Shown: in pieces, positions 22,156 through 34,001 of the stretch
Position numbering within the stretch: position 1 is the first letter of the stretch
Layout of the letters: every line of letters begins with the position of its first letter
NCBI GenBank assembly: GCA_008360975.2
Contig: CM039211.1
Location: 18,448,943-18,512,942 of the forward strand
DNA length: 64,000 nt
Direction: 5' to 3'
Origin: Lichenostomus cassidix
Taxonomy: Eukaryota; Chordata; Aves; Passeriformes; Meliphagidae
Notes under the pieces: generated by a model
The model's database searches: none
What the model was told of the DNA's origin: nothing
The model's input: the letters and a program-made list of their open reading frames with translations, nothing else
Position numbers and translations under genes: made by a program

Positions 22156-24834
22156 AATATATTGTTCTCTGCCCAGGACAGAGGCAGTACTAAATCTTAT
22201 CTATGTGACCATTAGAAGATGAACACTGCTAAGCTAAACAACCTCACAGCTGGCCTGCTCCAGTTTCCTCTACAATAATAAATTTTCTATGCTTAAGAAT
22301 AATGACAATATGCTGAAAGAGAAAAGTTGATTGAAAATACAGCTTGTATTCATGTGAGATACAAAAAAGCCGACCATTTTCCACAGTTTCAGTTTGGATT
22401 GCTGGCATGAAAAAAGAATTTCAGAGTGTTTGTGTATGCTTTTTCCCCACATCTTTTTCCCATATATGCCTCCCTGCAGTACCAGTAAAATGCTCTCCCC
22501 AGAGAGAATGGCTGTCACTGAAAGCAGCTGGGCTGCATGCAGGAATTGCCATCCCTAGTGCATTGCCTGCTTGAACAAAAAAATGCCTCCCAATTGATGC
22601 TTTTATTTATTCCAATATTTATGGATGAATATGGGCAAACACTTAACGATTCTTTAGTCTGCATTACACAGCTTTAAAAGCACCGGTCCCTATCTAATAA
22701 CAATACACAAATGCAAATCCAGTAACCTAACTTATAGACAAAGCTCAATTAGGCTGAAAAAAATTGACAACTGCCTCTTCTCTGAAAAAATGAGCTCTTG
22801 GTACTCCACCCCTACACCAAGAACAGAAAAAAATAACTATTTCTGGGTAGCAGTTTCCAAGGTTGTTTAATATTCAGTGAGGGTCTTCTTAAAGTTTGCT
22901 CACATTTTAAGAATGTCTCAGCACATCTGTGCATAATTGCATGTTTTAAGGGTTTTTTCGGACAACATTATACTTTTTTCCTAAAATTCTTGCTTGAGAA
23001 AACGAATTCAAGGCATTAATTGTTCTTCCTCCACAATCTCCAAGATGCATTTCTAATTAAACACAATTGCAGCTTATCCAACTGTTTTACGTTGTGCATT
23101 CACAAAATGTACTTTTACTAAAGACTGTTACTGAGAAAGGTGTTCACAAATAAGACGATTTAGCCTTTGATCCTCCTTTTCTTTCTTCAACCATTTATTG
23201 AGACACTATTAATTAGTTATTACATATACTACTTTTATATTGTGTCTTCTATAAGGCACCTTTTAGTAAGTACTTAGAATTGCTAGGATGCTGTGGACAA
23301 ACCAATGGTAAAACTCTCAGTGTCTTCGATACAAAAATGGTTAAGCCAAAACTGAAATACCAACCCTAATTTTTTTTGAAGGTCTAAAAGATATGACAGC
23401 ACACCCACCCTATTTCTATAACAATCCTCTAACAAAGGACTGGACAACAGAGCACAAACAAAACTGCCCCCACACTAATTATCATGCCACATTTCAGCCC
23501 AAGGGGAGTTTATCTGATTTATAAGCCTTTGGGGAAGTGGTATGAAAATATAATTAAAATGTGACAGACTCCTAATTATAGAGGCAACTGTATCAGTCAA
23601 GTATTCTCAAAACAATAGCACGTGTAACTAACTTTGACAAAATAATGGTCTGGTGAATTCATGTTGCTGACAATTCATATCTGACTTACAGGGAGTTCAA
23701 GATATTCTGTGATATTTCCTGTCTGTGTCTCTGTTAGGATCCAAAATGATGATGCAATGATAACTGACCTTTCCTAACTAAGGCAATCCTTTTTATGATC
23801 AGAATAATTGAATATATACTAATGTAGACTGTTATCTAATAAGAAAATCTTGTAATGAAAATAAAACTTTCCTTATGTTTTCCAAGGACAAAAACTTTCT
23901 TCCTCTATGAGAGTCAAGATGTTCTTACAGCAGTGACCTCAACAGGTACCAGAGAAATAAGGTAGTTATAACAACTCAGGTAGTGAACAACTCTTGGCAA
24001 TATCCAACATTTCTCAGAAAACAGCTACATTACAAATAGGCACACAAATGCATCCAAGTTGACTTTCCGCAATTTCAATTAAAAGTCTCTTAACAAACCT
24101 TTGTATTACCCAGCAGCACATTCCAACCTGGTAGGAGCTGTTTTCTCAAATGAAGGAATCTGTGATCTGTATGAAGTCAAAAGGGCTGGAATAAATCAAG
24201 CAGGGAGGAGGTACACAGAATAGCTGTGACATTTCTGGCAATGGTCCTTCACCCAGCATGGGGACAAGTGGGTTGCTCTCCAGCTTGGAACACTCAGTGC
24301 TCTCACGGTGATACAAACTCTCAGAATTCAAATGTACTCTCAGACTATTAGATGAGTCTTAACATCCCAACTTTTTAGATTGTGTGGTTGAGAATGCTGT
24401 ATCATCTGTTAGAATGTGTACCTATATTGAAAGGTGACTTTACAGCACCCATTTCCTCATACCCCTTGAGTACAGGCCTATCTGGACATAATTCTATGAC
24501 CCAATCAGTGAAGAAGCTTATTTTGTGGCTTCTCAGGTGTGGGAGAAGATTTTGCCTCCAGTGTAGAGGTTATAACCTCTCCCCTACACTTAAACAGGCT
24601 GGAGGGAGAAGAGCTGAAGCCACTGGCAAGCGAAAGTAAGTATAGGTAGCCAGTCTCCAGGATTCTACTAGCAAGGTAATATAGAAGCCAAGATGTTTCT
24701 AACTGCCTTCATTTAGTGCATCTGGCCCCAGCAGACAAGTGCAGCTGATCTTGGAGTTGATGTTCTTCCTCCCAGGCAGCAGTGGGGACAGGAACCAAAG
24801 CCATGGCACGTATTCAAAATAGGTGCTGAGAAGC
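22156..24834. other. Unique AT-rich non-coding sequence
   Basis: No recognisable gene or repeat. Frames do not exceed about 85 codons. Homeodomain- and TCF-like words (for example 'cctttgatc' near 23167) occur, as expected by chance in AT-rich DNA. Confidence 0.6.
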
Positions 24835-25408
24835 TGTGTTGGGTCTGGCTGGCACAGAGTTGATTTTCCCCACAGCAGCCCTTCTAGTGCTGTGCTGTAT
24901 TGGTAGCTGGAAAAATGTTGATCACACACCAGTGTTTCAGCTACTGCAGAGCAGCACTCTCACAGCATGAGTGCTGTCTCTATAACATTCTGCCCTGCCA
25001 TCAGTAGGCTCAGGTGGGCAAACCTTTGGAGGGGAAAAAATGAGGGCAGCTAACCCCAACTAGACAGAGATATTCCATATCATATGGCATCTGCTCATAT
25101 ACAAAAGTGGGAGAAAGAAGGAAGGGAATGCTTTTGTAATTTACATTAGTCTTCCAGAGCAACTGCTGCTCATACTGAAGCCCTGGTCCCTGGGAAGTGA
25201 CCAGACACTGCTTACTGATGGGAAGTAGAGAAAGCTTTTTTTTCCCTTTGCTTGTATACACCCAGCCCTTCACTTTGCTTTAGTAAATTGCCCTGTCTCA
25301 ACCTGTGGGCTGTTTTCTGCAGTGTTCTTTCACTCCTGTCCAGCTGAGAAAGGGAAGTGATAGAGTGATTTGGTGGCACCCGACATCCAGCCAAGGTCAT
25401 CCAGCACA
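24835..25408 (+). mobile_element. Solo LTR of avian ERVL-type endogenous retrovirus
   Basis: The block starts TGTGTTGGGTCTGGCTGGC and ends ...CCAGCACA, giving the TG...CA ends of an LTR of about 574 bp. Internal landmarks follow the avian ERVL LTR order. They are 'cacagagttgattttcc', 'agctaaccccaactagacag', 'gatattccatatcatatggc', a TATA-like 'catatacaaaag' at 25096, 'tgggaagtag', 'ctttgcttgtatacacc', a decayed polyadenylation region near 25281, and 'gacatccagccaaggtca' at the end. Flanks are GAAGC (24830-24834) and GAAGT (25409-25413), a 4/5 match for a 5-bp target duplication. No primer-binding site or gag/pol-like sequence follows, so this is most likely a solo LTR left by LTR-LTR recombination. 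Family assignment is from memory. Confidence 0.85.
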
Positions 25409-26464
25409 GAAGTGAGGACTGAGAACATCCTAGGTCTGGTAACAGTCTGTTGTGGATAGCTCAGAAATTTTGCAGGGCAAATAATACCCAGTAAGGGCAC
25501 AGCTGGCTTAATCCACAGCATGAATGGGCAAGCAAGATGGATGCTATGACTCTAAAAACAGAGGCAAGTAACACTCAGATTGGAATGAAGTTGGGGCTGC
25601 TTAGCTGGCTGACAACAGAAACCAAGGTTAGTGCTCTGCAAGTGTGTTTTTAGATCAATTCAATTTCTTGGTATCTCCTACCTCTATCTAGTTAACATTT
25701 TACTGCTGGCTTGAAGAGTTGTAAGACTGCATTGTAGATGCGTAGTTACTATAAAGTAATTAGTCAATGAATTAAAAGCTAGAATCTCTAGGCAAGGCAA
25801 AAAAAGAACTCTTGGTAGCAAGGACTGTATCTGAAACTTTCACTCCAGGAGTGTAAGGAGATGGTTCTCTGGTAGGATCATCATAGCAACTGCTGCCACT
25901 CTGCCATCATTGACTTTAAGTCTTTATATCAACTTTATATCAGGATCCTCCTCTTGAAGAGGGAGACAGAGAAGATGAGATAAAGTGTGCACACTTTCAT
26001 CACAGGGCAGTGAGTAATTCAGATCATGGATTATACTGTGCCACTGAGGTTGAAAAAAATGAAAGAGAATTCCACTTAGATATCACCATTGTATACAAAC
26101 CCATGAGCTTTCCATAAGTTTTACTCCTGGTCTCTTTCCCAAGTTTCTGCATTTACTTCCCTGTACAATTCTGCTGAGGACCAAGTTATTCCAATTTCTT
26201 TCTGTTTACAACCCCACTACCCCTATCTCCCTCCCCTCTGTGGCAAAATCAGATTACCCAGCTCCAGGACTTCTCTGGCAGCTTTACCAAAACTACATTT
26301 TTTTCAGTGATCTCAGTTGAAATGAAGCATTATATAACCTATGCACCAGCAGTGAATATCCCTCCCTTGTTTCCAAATTCTGACAGGGAGAGAGCCCTAA
26401 GAACTCTTTGTGATAAACCCTACAAAGACAGGACTAACGGCTGCAGCAGAATAATTGAAAATCA
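25409..26464. other. Unique sequence downstream of the solo LTR
   Basis: No internal retroviral sequence and no gene are recognised. Composition is slightly less AT-rich than most of the window. Frames on the minus strand near 25330-25521 run across the LTR boundary and are not credible genes. Confidence 0.55.
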
Positions 26465-26722
26465 AATCATAGAGTCCTAGAATGTCCTGAATTGAAAAAG
26501 ACCCGCAAAGATGGTTGAAGTCCAGCTTCTGGAAAAGGACAGCTCCAAGTCACACCGTGTACCTGAGAGCATTGTCCAAACACTTCTTGAGCTCTGTCAG
26601 GCTGGTGCTGTGCCCACTTCCCTGGGGAACCTGTTCCATTTCCCAACCACCCTCTGGGAGAAGAACCTTTTTCTGATACCCAGTGTAACCCCACCTCCCC
26701 TACACAACTTCATGCCATGTTG
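26465..26722 (-). mobile_element. CR1 LINE 3' fragment, minus strand
   Basis: It opens with 'aatcatagagtcctagaatg' on the plus strand, a decayed reverse complement of the CR1 terminal repeat. Next come 'ttgaaaaagacc', 'gagctctgtcaggctggtgc', 'cacttccctggggaacctgt' and 'ctctgggagaagaaccttt', the complements of the CR1 3' UTR. About 260 bp remain. The frames at 26467-26723 on both strands are shadows of this repeat. Confidence 0.93.
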
Positions 26723-28200
26723 AAAAGTATTACCCTAGTGATACTTCACTCACAAGAGGAAAGTGCAGATAGTGGGAAAGTTGGAACAAAATTCTGAATG
26801 TTTTTTTGTCTGACCATCCTGAAAGTGGTTTGAAGTTGACTCAAAACTTCATAATTTTCAAACTCATAATTTTCACTCAAAACTAGTGTTCATTTTAAAA
26901 AGAAAAGAAATATTCTCCTCTCCTAGACCAGCAAACACCAGCAATTCAATTTCACTTAAAAATTGTCTTGACATACAGCCAAATTACTGCAGTACTTTAT
27001 AATTCCTGATCATTAATCAATATAGCATTTAATGTAATCTATGAGGCAGACTAAAAAGGAACTTGCTTTTTTATTAAATATATATATATTTTTGGTATGT
27101 GAAATTATCATTATATTACATGGTACGTTGTGTCTGACAATTTTAAATCTTCATTCAACAGCAATGACCAACTGTTTTATTGAGAGTACATGCCTTTGTT
27201 CCTAACTTTGTGAAAAAAAGGAGAGTAAAATGAGATGAGGAATAGCTAATTGAGGTACTTTTAGCAGTTGTCATCAGAAATTAAGTTTTATGAAGCTGTA
27301 AAATGAAGACTACTTTCTCAAATTTTAAACATTCCTGTAACGAAAGGAAGTATTTTCACAATATAGAAAAAAAAAAAAAATGCACTCTTGTGAGCAAGGA
27401 CCTGAGTATCAGCATTTGTAAGACTGAGGGCATGTTGTTGCAGCATTCACTCAAACATATGATGAGCCCTATTAAAATAGTGGGATTCCACACCTATTAT
27501 GTTTTTGACTACTCATTCCAGCAAAGAACAAAGTACATGATTTTTTCCATGTAGAATATTTGTTATTGGCTTATTCGGCTTATATTTATGTTGTAAAAAA
27601 TACCTGTCTTTTCTGGAATAGTGTGAAATGTTTATTGAGTTCATTGAGATGGCTGAGACTGGATAAATAGGATTAATTATGGCCTAGTTAAAAAAAGAAA
27701 AAAAACAAAGCAAACCAGCAAATTTGGAAAAAAAAAATGTCGGAAAAGAAAAGGCTACACAAGGTGATTTTGACATCATCTTTGCCAGAATATATTTACC
27801 ACAGTAGACATGGTCATGCCTTGTTCAGTGTACTCCCATTCCCTTTTATAGAGAGAAAATCCAAGCCCAGAGAAAACAGAATCTTTTTTGCATGTACGTG
27901 ATTAATTTTAGAGTTATGAGTGATACCAGCAAACTTAACTGCACTGTTTGGATGATGAAATATTGGCACAGTGGGACACACTGGTGGTACTCAACATTGG
28001 TGCTTATAATTGCATTTCATAATTTGTATATACTGGAATGGTTCTACTTGAATTGTATGAGTACCCATGGCATACCACACCTACCTATTTCAATTTAGAT
28101 AAAGTGTATTGTTCCCATGGAGTAGAAACTGGAACAGACACTGATAATTTTAGCCATCTTCAAATCTACCAATCTGAGGTCCTGATTTTGCAAAAGATCC

Positions 28201-28240
28201 TTGTGTACAAGCACAGTACCTTGTGTACAAGCACAGTACC
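28201..28240. repeat. 20-bp perfect tandem duplication (2 copies)
   Basis: TTGTGTACAAGCACAGTACC is present at 28201-28220 and again at 28221-28240 without change. A recent slippage-type duplication is the simplest explanation. The left part, TTGTGTACAA, is nearly palindromic. Confidence 0.99.
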
Positions 28241-29387
28241 ACAGCCAGCTTTTCATATGCAACTCCATCCTTCCCTACCTGCAGGCTGAAATGAACATTC
28301 ATCAGCCACTCTCAACACTTATTGTTCCTTGCATCTAATTTTTATGGTAAGCATTTATTATTGTGAACTTCAATTCCATGTTTATTTTCTAACAAAGTAA
28401 TTACATTTACAGTTTAACTGTAGTATTTATTTTTATTTTATACAATATCATAAAAATGTTATACATAGCACCATCTGTTGGCTAAGATAGCTATAACAAA
28501 TGAAAAATAGTTATGTAGATTAGGAAAAGGAAAGTAAACCAAAAAGAAAACAGAAAAAGGACCATAAAATTTAGATGACTAAACTGCATACTAAAATGAT
28601 CTTTCATGTGCATTTTTTCTGTAAGTTAGGGGATATATTTCCAAAGAACACTTTTAAGTCTTCTCTACTCAAAAATTTTTGACGCTTTTTGGAGGAAAAA
28701 AAGATGGATAAGAAAAAGCTATAAAGCCAGTAAGAGAAAGTGATAAATTAATTCTGCAGCATCATAGCTTACTCTATGCTCTATGATAATGCTACTCTGA
28801 ATCCTTAGTGCTCTTAATGGCAATAGAAACAATTAATAAGGAAATTGATGGTGTTTTCTGCAGCCACATACCTATCTGGAGAATTTCTGAGGCAGAATGG
28901 TGTACTTCTCCCACATAGCCTCCCTCAGTGTCTCCTGTAAGACAGACTGCTCCACAGGGCGCTGTGCTTTCTGAGGTTCACACTGTGTGTGTGGCATGCT
29001 AGCAACCACCTCAGCTGGTGAGTCTGTGTGTGGAAAAAGGCCAGCCACAAGTGCAGTCAGACAGCCCTGAGGACACCTTTTCAGAGTGAAAGTACTGTGA
29101 GGAGGAGCTCAGGGTGTGCTAGGACGTGGCCTGGATGGGAAGCTGGACAGGGACTGAGCCCTGGACATTCCCATGTCCAGAAAAACTCCATCTGACTGTG
29201 TTCTACTGGTCCCAGAAATCACTGCTGTGAGCAACAAGTGTGTCAGCACACCAAGGTTGCAGGAAGGTGTCTGTCATCCCCTTCAATTCTGTACCTGTAC
29301 GCAGCAGGTTTTGCTGAGAAACCAAGAAATGTTGTGGCTTTTGTCTAGCAGTTCTGTGAAACAGGACAGTGGTATTAACAACAAAAG

Positions 29388-29440
29388 CCCCCAAAAAAAC
29401 CCCAAAAACCAAAAAACCTCAAAACAAAGAAAAAAAAATT
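29388..29440. repeat. A/C-rich low-complexity tract
   Basis: Runs of A separated by runs of C (such as 'ccccc', 'cccc') lie on the plus strand with almost no G or T. The complement is T/G-rich with G-runs. It resembles five other tracts in the window, all in the same orientation. Confidence 0.9.
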
Positions 29441-31397
29441 AAAAACTGGTATGTCCATCTTTTTGCCAGACAAGAGTAAAGATAAGAATGGACAAGGCAA
29501 GAGGAAGAATGCCAAACTTAGTTTTCCAGACAAGGAATTACAATGTTCTGTTTCTCTGAATTTAGACCAATGGATCTTGAGATAAGGAAATCAAAAATAT
29601 TTTTACACAGTGTTTAACAAGACAACTGAATTAGAGGTTAAATCTAACAGCTGTCTCTTTATACAAAAACAAGTAGAAGAAATACTTGTGAATTAAGTAC
29701 CTCTGTTAGGAATACCCATTCTTAGGTCTGATATCAAATAAAAAAGCCAGTAGCTGCCTCTCAGAAAACACTGATCTGATACGAACCCACCCAATTCAAA
29801 CTTGGTCAAAACATTTTGACATGTTAATTTCGTGCAGGCGGGCTCCTTTGTGCCTGCTGAGCTCCATCTCTTGCTTTGTCTAATTCAACAGAAGTGCAGC
29901 CATGCATTTGATCTGGATGAGTTCAGACGTGCTGGATGACCCAGTGTCACAGAGATGAGGCACTAAACTCTTGGGCTCCTTAGCTTCAAGTAGGTTCTGG
30001 AATTAACTTAGGCAGAAATCCAGGACTGCCTCACAGTGTGCACATTTCACTCCAGGCCTTCTACTCCTGCAGCAAGAAGGAACCCAACAGTCTTTCAACA
30101 TATTTTATCTCTTCTGGCTGCCCTTTTACAGGACTAGAGGAAGTCATAATTTCTTCCACCTGCCACTGTGAAGGAAACATATTCACACAGCTCATCATTC
30201 AGGGAGCATAAGCCTCAGCACATCTAGTCCTCTGTAAATAGTCTTGGTGCAGCTACAGCAATATATAAACTTCTAAGGATGTACAAGGCACTGATGTTTC
30301 TAATGGTATATTTTTCTCTTCTCCGAAAGATAATAACCAGAGTAAGGACCAAATTCAGCCCAGGACTATTGTGTTCACTGTACAAGGACAAAAGGCAGAT
30401 ATCTTAATACGGTCATTGTTTTAATGAAAAAAAAAAAAAACACTAAAATAAGTTCATTATATTCTTTTGTACATTCTTGAAATCTGGAAGATTAGTGAGG
30501 AAGTCTCTGATAGCAGTTGGGACAATAATGTTTGTCTTTTTGAGAATCTCATGCAGGACCTGATTAAGTTACACATTTTTTCCTGACAAATTTTGAAAGT
30601 ATTAATGAATAACCCACCAAGGTTATTCTGCTGGGAATAGATTATAGATAATAGAAAGAGCAGGAAGAAAGGCTACACTGCACTGAAATTTAGTTTGATT
30701 TTGTAGTAACACCTTTCATATTTGTCAATAGATCAAAATGTTAGAATGCATATCTCTAGCATATCATAAAAATCCATCAGTATGTTTTAGGGAAGAGTTA
30801 TAGCACAAAACAACCTTTAATTTCTATATATTAGTTAATGCAATTTGGACAGAACAATTGTAGTTCATTCTCCTGCTGTTCCGTTCTGCTCACCCACTAG
30901 AAAGAATGGATTTCTGTATTTATCTGCCCGAGGAAAATGCATGGAAACATGAATCATTTAGGTTAACATCTCCTGGCACAAATGAAACCGTGAATTATTT
31001 TGCTTTCCTACAGTCCTAAATGTCAAACACTAAAAAATAAGCACAGGTCAACCAGGGGGAAGATCTCCAGCGGTCTTGAGCAGTGTATATTTGGTTGATA
31101 ATTGGCACTGCCATTTCGTTTATGTGAATCTGAGGACACAAAACGTTTCCTGTGTACCCTTGTGAGGCTTAACTTGCAGTCTTTTCTCCCGTTGGTCAGA
31201 GAACAGTATAATGTCTACTGCATTTTGATTTTACTGCTTAAGGCAAAGGCAGGATGTGTTTCGAGTCCATGTCATGTAAGCTGACTTTTCTTAACTCTTT
31301 TGGATAATGTATATGTTAAGTCATTTTTAAATAAATCAATGTATAGATGAAGGAAAAGACAGAAAACAGGGACAATCAATAAATATCTGTCAAAATG

Positions 31398-31885
31398 AAG
31401 TTATACCTGGCCAGCCTGGGACAGCAGTGAACAGAAGATACCTTGACTTTAGTAACACTTCTCATGCTGTCTCACATGGCATTTTCATCTGGAAGGAATA
31501 GCATCATCTAATGTTAATAGCCAAAGGCTCAATATCTGGAAACTGGTAACAAGAAAGGGGCTTCTGCAGCCTGGGGGAGAAGGAGTTAAGGGTGATCTAA
31601 TAGTCTATGACTACTTTGAAATATTTACAGACATTACACAGTCAAACTCCATAGTATGGGAGTACCATAAAAAGGGACGAATTGCAGCTTGGGAGGTTCA
31701 GAATTAACATCAGGAAAAAACTTTTTATTGTGAAGGTTTCTGCAGCACTGGTCACCCTGAGACAGTGTGAAGTCTGCATGTTATTCAAGACTTAATAAGA
31801 TAGAAGCACAGTGTTGGCAATAGTCTTGCTTTCAGCAGGAATTTGGAATTCCAACCAATGTTTCTGTGATTCTGTGATCTTATGT
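31398..31885 (+). mobile_element. Internally deleted CR1 LINE fragment
   Basis: The left part reads 'ttatacctggccagcctggg' then 'ccttgactttagtaacactt' and 'gctgtctcacatggc'. This corresponds to the CR1 reverse transcriptase segment whose intact form reads D-F-S-K-A-F-D-T-V-S-H. By about 31570 the sequence is already in the 3' UTR ('ggagttaagggtgatctaat'), followed by 'aattaacatcaggaaaaaac' and the terminal 'tttctgtgattctgtgatct'. The region between these parts, normally several hundred bases of ORF2, is missing. The copy is non-functional. Confidence 0.85.
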
Positions 31886-33900
31886 GAGCTACAAAATTGG
31901 CATGATCATATGACAGAATTGTGGCGCTATTAAAAGTGACCCAAATCCACTCATTAATTTCTGTAATGTTATAATAAATCTGCCAACACACTGGAGCCAC
32001 TATTATATCATTCTAAACAGAAGCAAAAAAACAAACAAAAGAGGAAACTCCTTTTTCTTGCCCTTTCAAACACTTGTATCCAGTGTAAGTGCTGTATTGG
32101 AGAAAGATATAGACAGGCTAAAATTAGGAGGTCATCAACACTGGGCAATTGCACTGGAAAGTGTGCAGCTTTAGTAGTTTATGGCCTGGACAGACTGTCA
32201 GGATTCAGTGTGCAATGCAATGAACAGTAATTGATGCAATAGGTTAAATAAACTATGTTGTATGTCTTCTTGGTTTCTTATCTCCCTTAAAAATCCAAAG
32301 AATTGATATAATCCAAATCAAAGAGCAGGATCTGACAGAAATAATGGTGTTTGCTTTCAAATCCCTACTATTTCTTACACTACACTCCACCCAACAGACC
32401 ACCATTTACAGACCCTGAGTTGGAGAGTGGATGTAAATTGAGCAAACCTTTATTGTTTGCCAAGGTGGAAAATCCATTATTAGTTTCTTTCACTGCTGTG
32501 CAAGGCAGTTCTGCTCCACTTTCACTGTTTAATGCAGTGTGACTAAAAATCTGTACCCTGCAGAAAGCTTTCAAGCAGTAGCTGAGCTTGATGCATTTGT
32601 GATGCTCTAGCAGCAGTGAAGAGCAGTGAGCAGAAAAAAGTGGCAGGCATAAGAGAATTGCTGAGCACACAATACACTATACTTTTCCCCTTGCTATTTT
32701 CTGTCTGTTCCTAAACTTAAGTTCTTGGCCATTCATCCATTCCTGACAGGAGCAAAGGTTTTTCAGCTACTCTGTTTAAAAGCAGCATATTTGTAATTAG
32801 GGACAGGGCAACCAGGCACACATTTGTTGGGTGTATGTTTCATTTTCTTTGCTTAGGCAAACAAGATATGGAAACTGCAATGAGTGTTTGGAGGACAGAA
32901 GGATGGCCTTAAAGGCAGATAAGGGTAAACTTTTTCTTTCCTAGATGTCAGTAAGATTTGTTGCACTGAGATTTTCTTTCTCCTGTCTCCTGGTTACCAT
33001 GCTAGTATAGGCGTACCACCTCATTATGATATAATTATGAAGGCTGAAAAATTATTGCTTTGAAGTTAATTAATACTGCAGAAAAAGAAGCAAGTCTCTT
33101 CCTTTCATAGCAGTGGATGCATATACACATGGGTGGAAACCCAGGCTAGAGGAGAGGATATGATGATGGACATGAGACACCCTGCCTGACCCTGTGCCTT
33201 GCTGGGAACTGTGCTGTCAACAAGTCCTCCTTTCCTTTCTCCTTTGCTCCGACTGGGAGCTGCATGCTGAGGCTCCTGTCCTGAGGCAGACAGATGGAAG
33301 AGGTAGGGGACTACCTTGCAGCAAAAAGATTCCCAACAGAGGTCAAATTTTGCTTTTAATTATTTGCATTGTCCTTTCATCTATTGCTTTATCTAGAAGG
33401 CTGAAATGCACAGGGTGTTGTGTCATGTATCTTGTGTAACTAAAAATAGATAGGAGCTAGATAACAAGCACACGAAGGAATGACTTCCATTTGTTCCACT
33501 AGGTGTGTCAGTATATATATGATTTATACTTAACTTCCCAGGCTAAAAACCATTAGTTTTCTCTGAACATCTGGCTGGCATCTGCAAAATCTACAGTATG
33601 CATCATTAATCAGAATAGCATTGTGAGGTTTGGTAATAAAAGATAGGTTGGGTAAACTCACGATATTAATGTAATAATGCTTACTAGAGTACCACAAAGC
33701 TACAGCTTTTACTGTGCACTTGAAAAAAGTAATTGCTTTAATAACAGCCTAGAGTAAAGCGTGGTATTTGTATTTAACAAAATCATCTAATGAACATCTG
33801 TCTTCCTTCCTTCTAGTTTTCTCCGTACAAAGTAGATATCACATTCTTCATTTCCTGTCATAAGCTACTGCTTGCTAGTAATGCCCTAGTAGTTTTACAT

Positions 33901-34001
33901 GGATATATGCTTGGATATATGCTACTTGTGCATGTGTATGTATGTGTGTTCATGAATATATGCATACAGAGAGACAGAGAGAGACAGAGAGAGACAGAGA
34001 G
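33901..34001. repeat. Compound microsatellite
   Basis: A 12-bp near-duplication (GGATATATGCTT / GGATATATGCTA, 33901-33924) is followed by TG/TATG-rich sequence. Then come three perfect 10-bp GAGACAGAGA units (33971-34000) with a partial unit before them. The minus-strand frame over it (33858-34040) is low-complexity Ser/Leu and not a gene. Confidence 0.95.

Larger units (their letters stand above)
26723..31397. other. Unique AT-rich sequence with minor repeats
   Basis: No gene is supported. Contents are short A runs (27368-27381, 30426-30440), a 20-bp tandem duplication at 28201-28240, a GC-richer islet at about 28900-29330 and an A/C-rich tract at about 29388-29440. An 89-codon plus-strand frame (29173-29442) runs into the A/C tract, so its tail is low-complexity. 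Confidence 0.6.
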
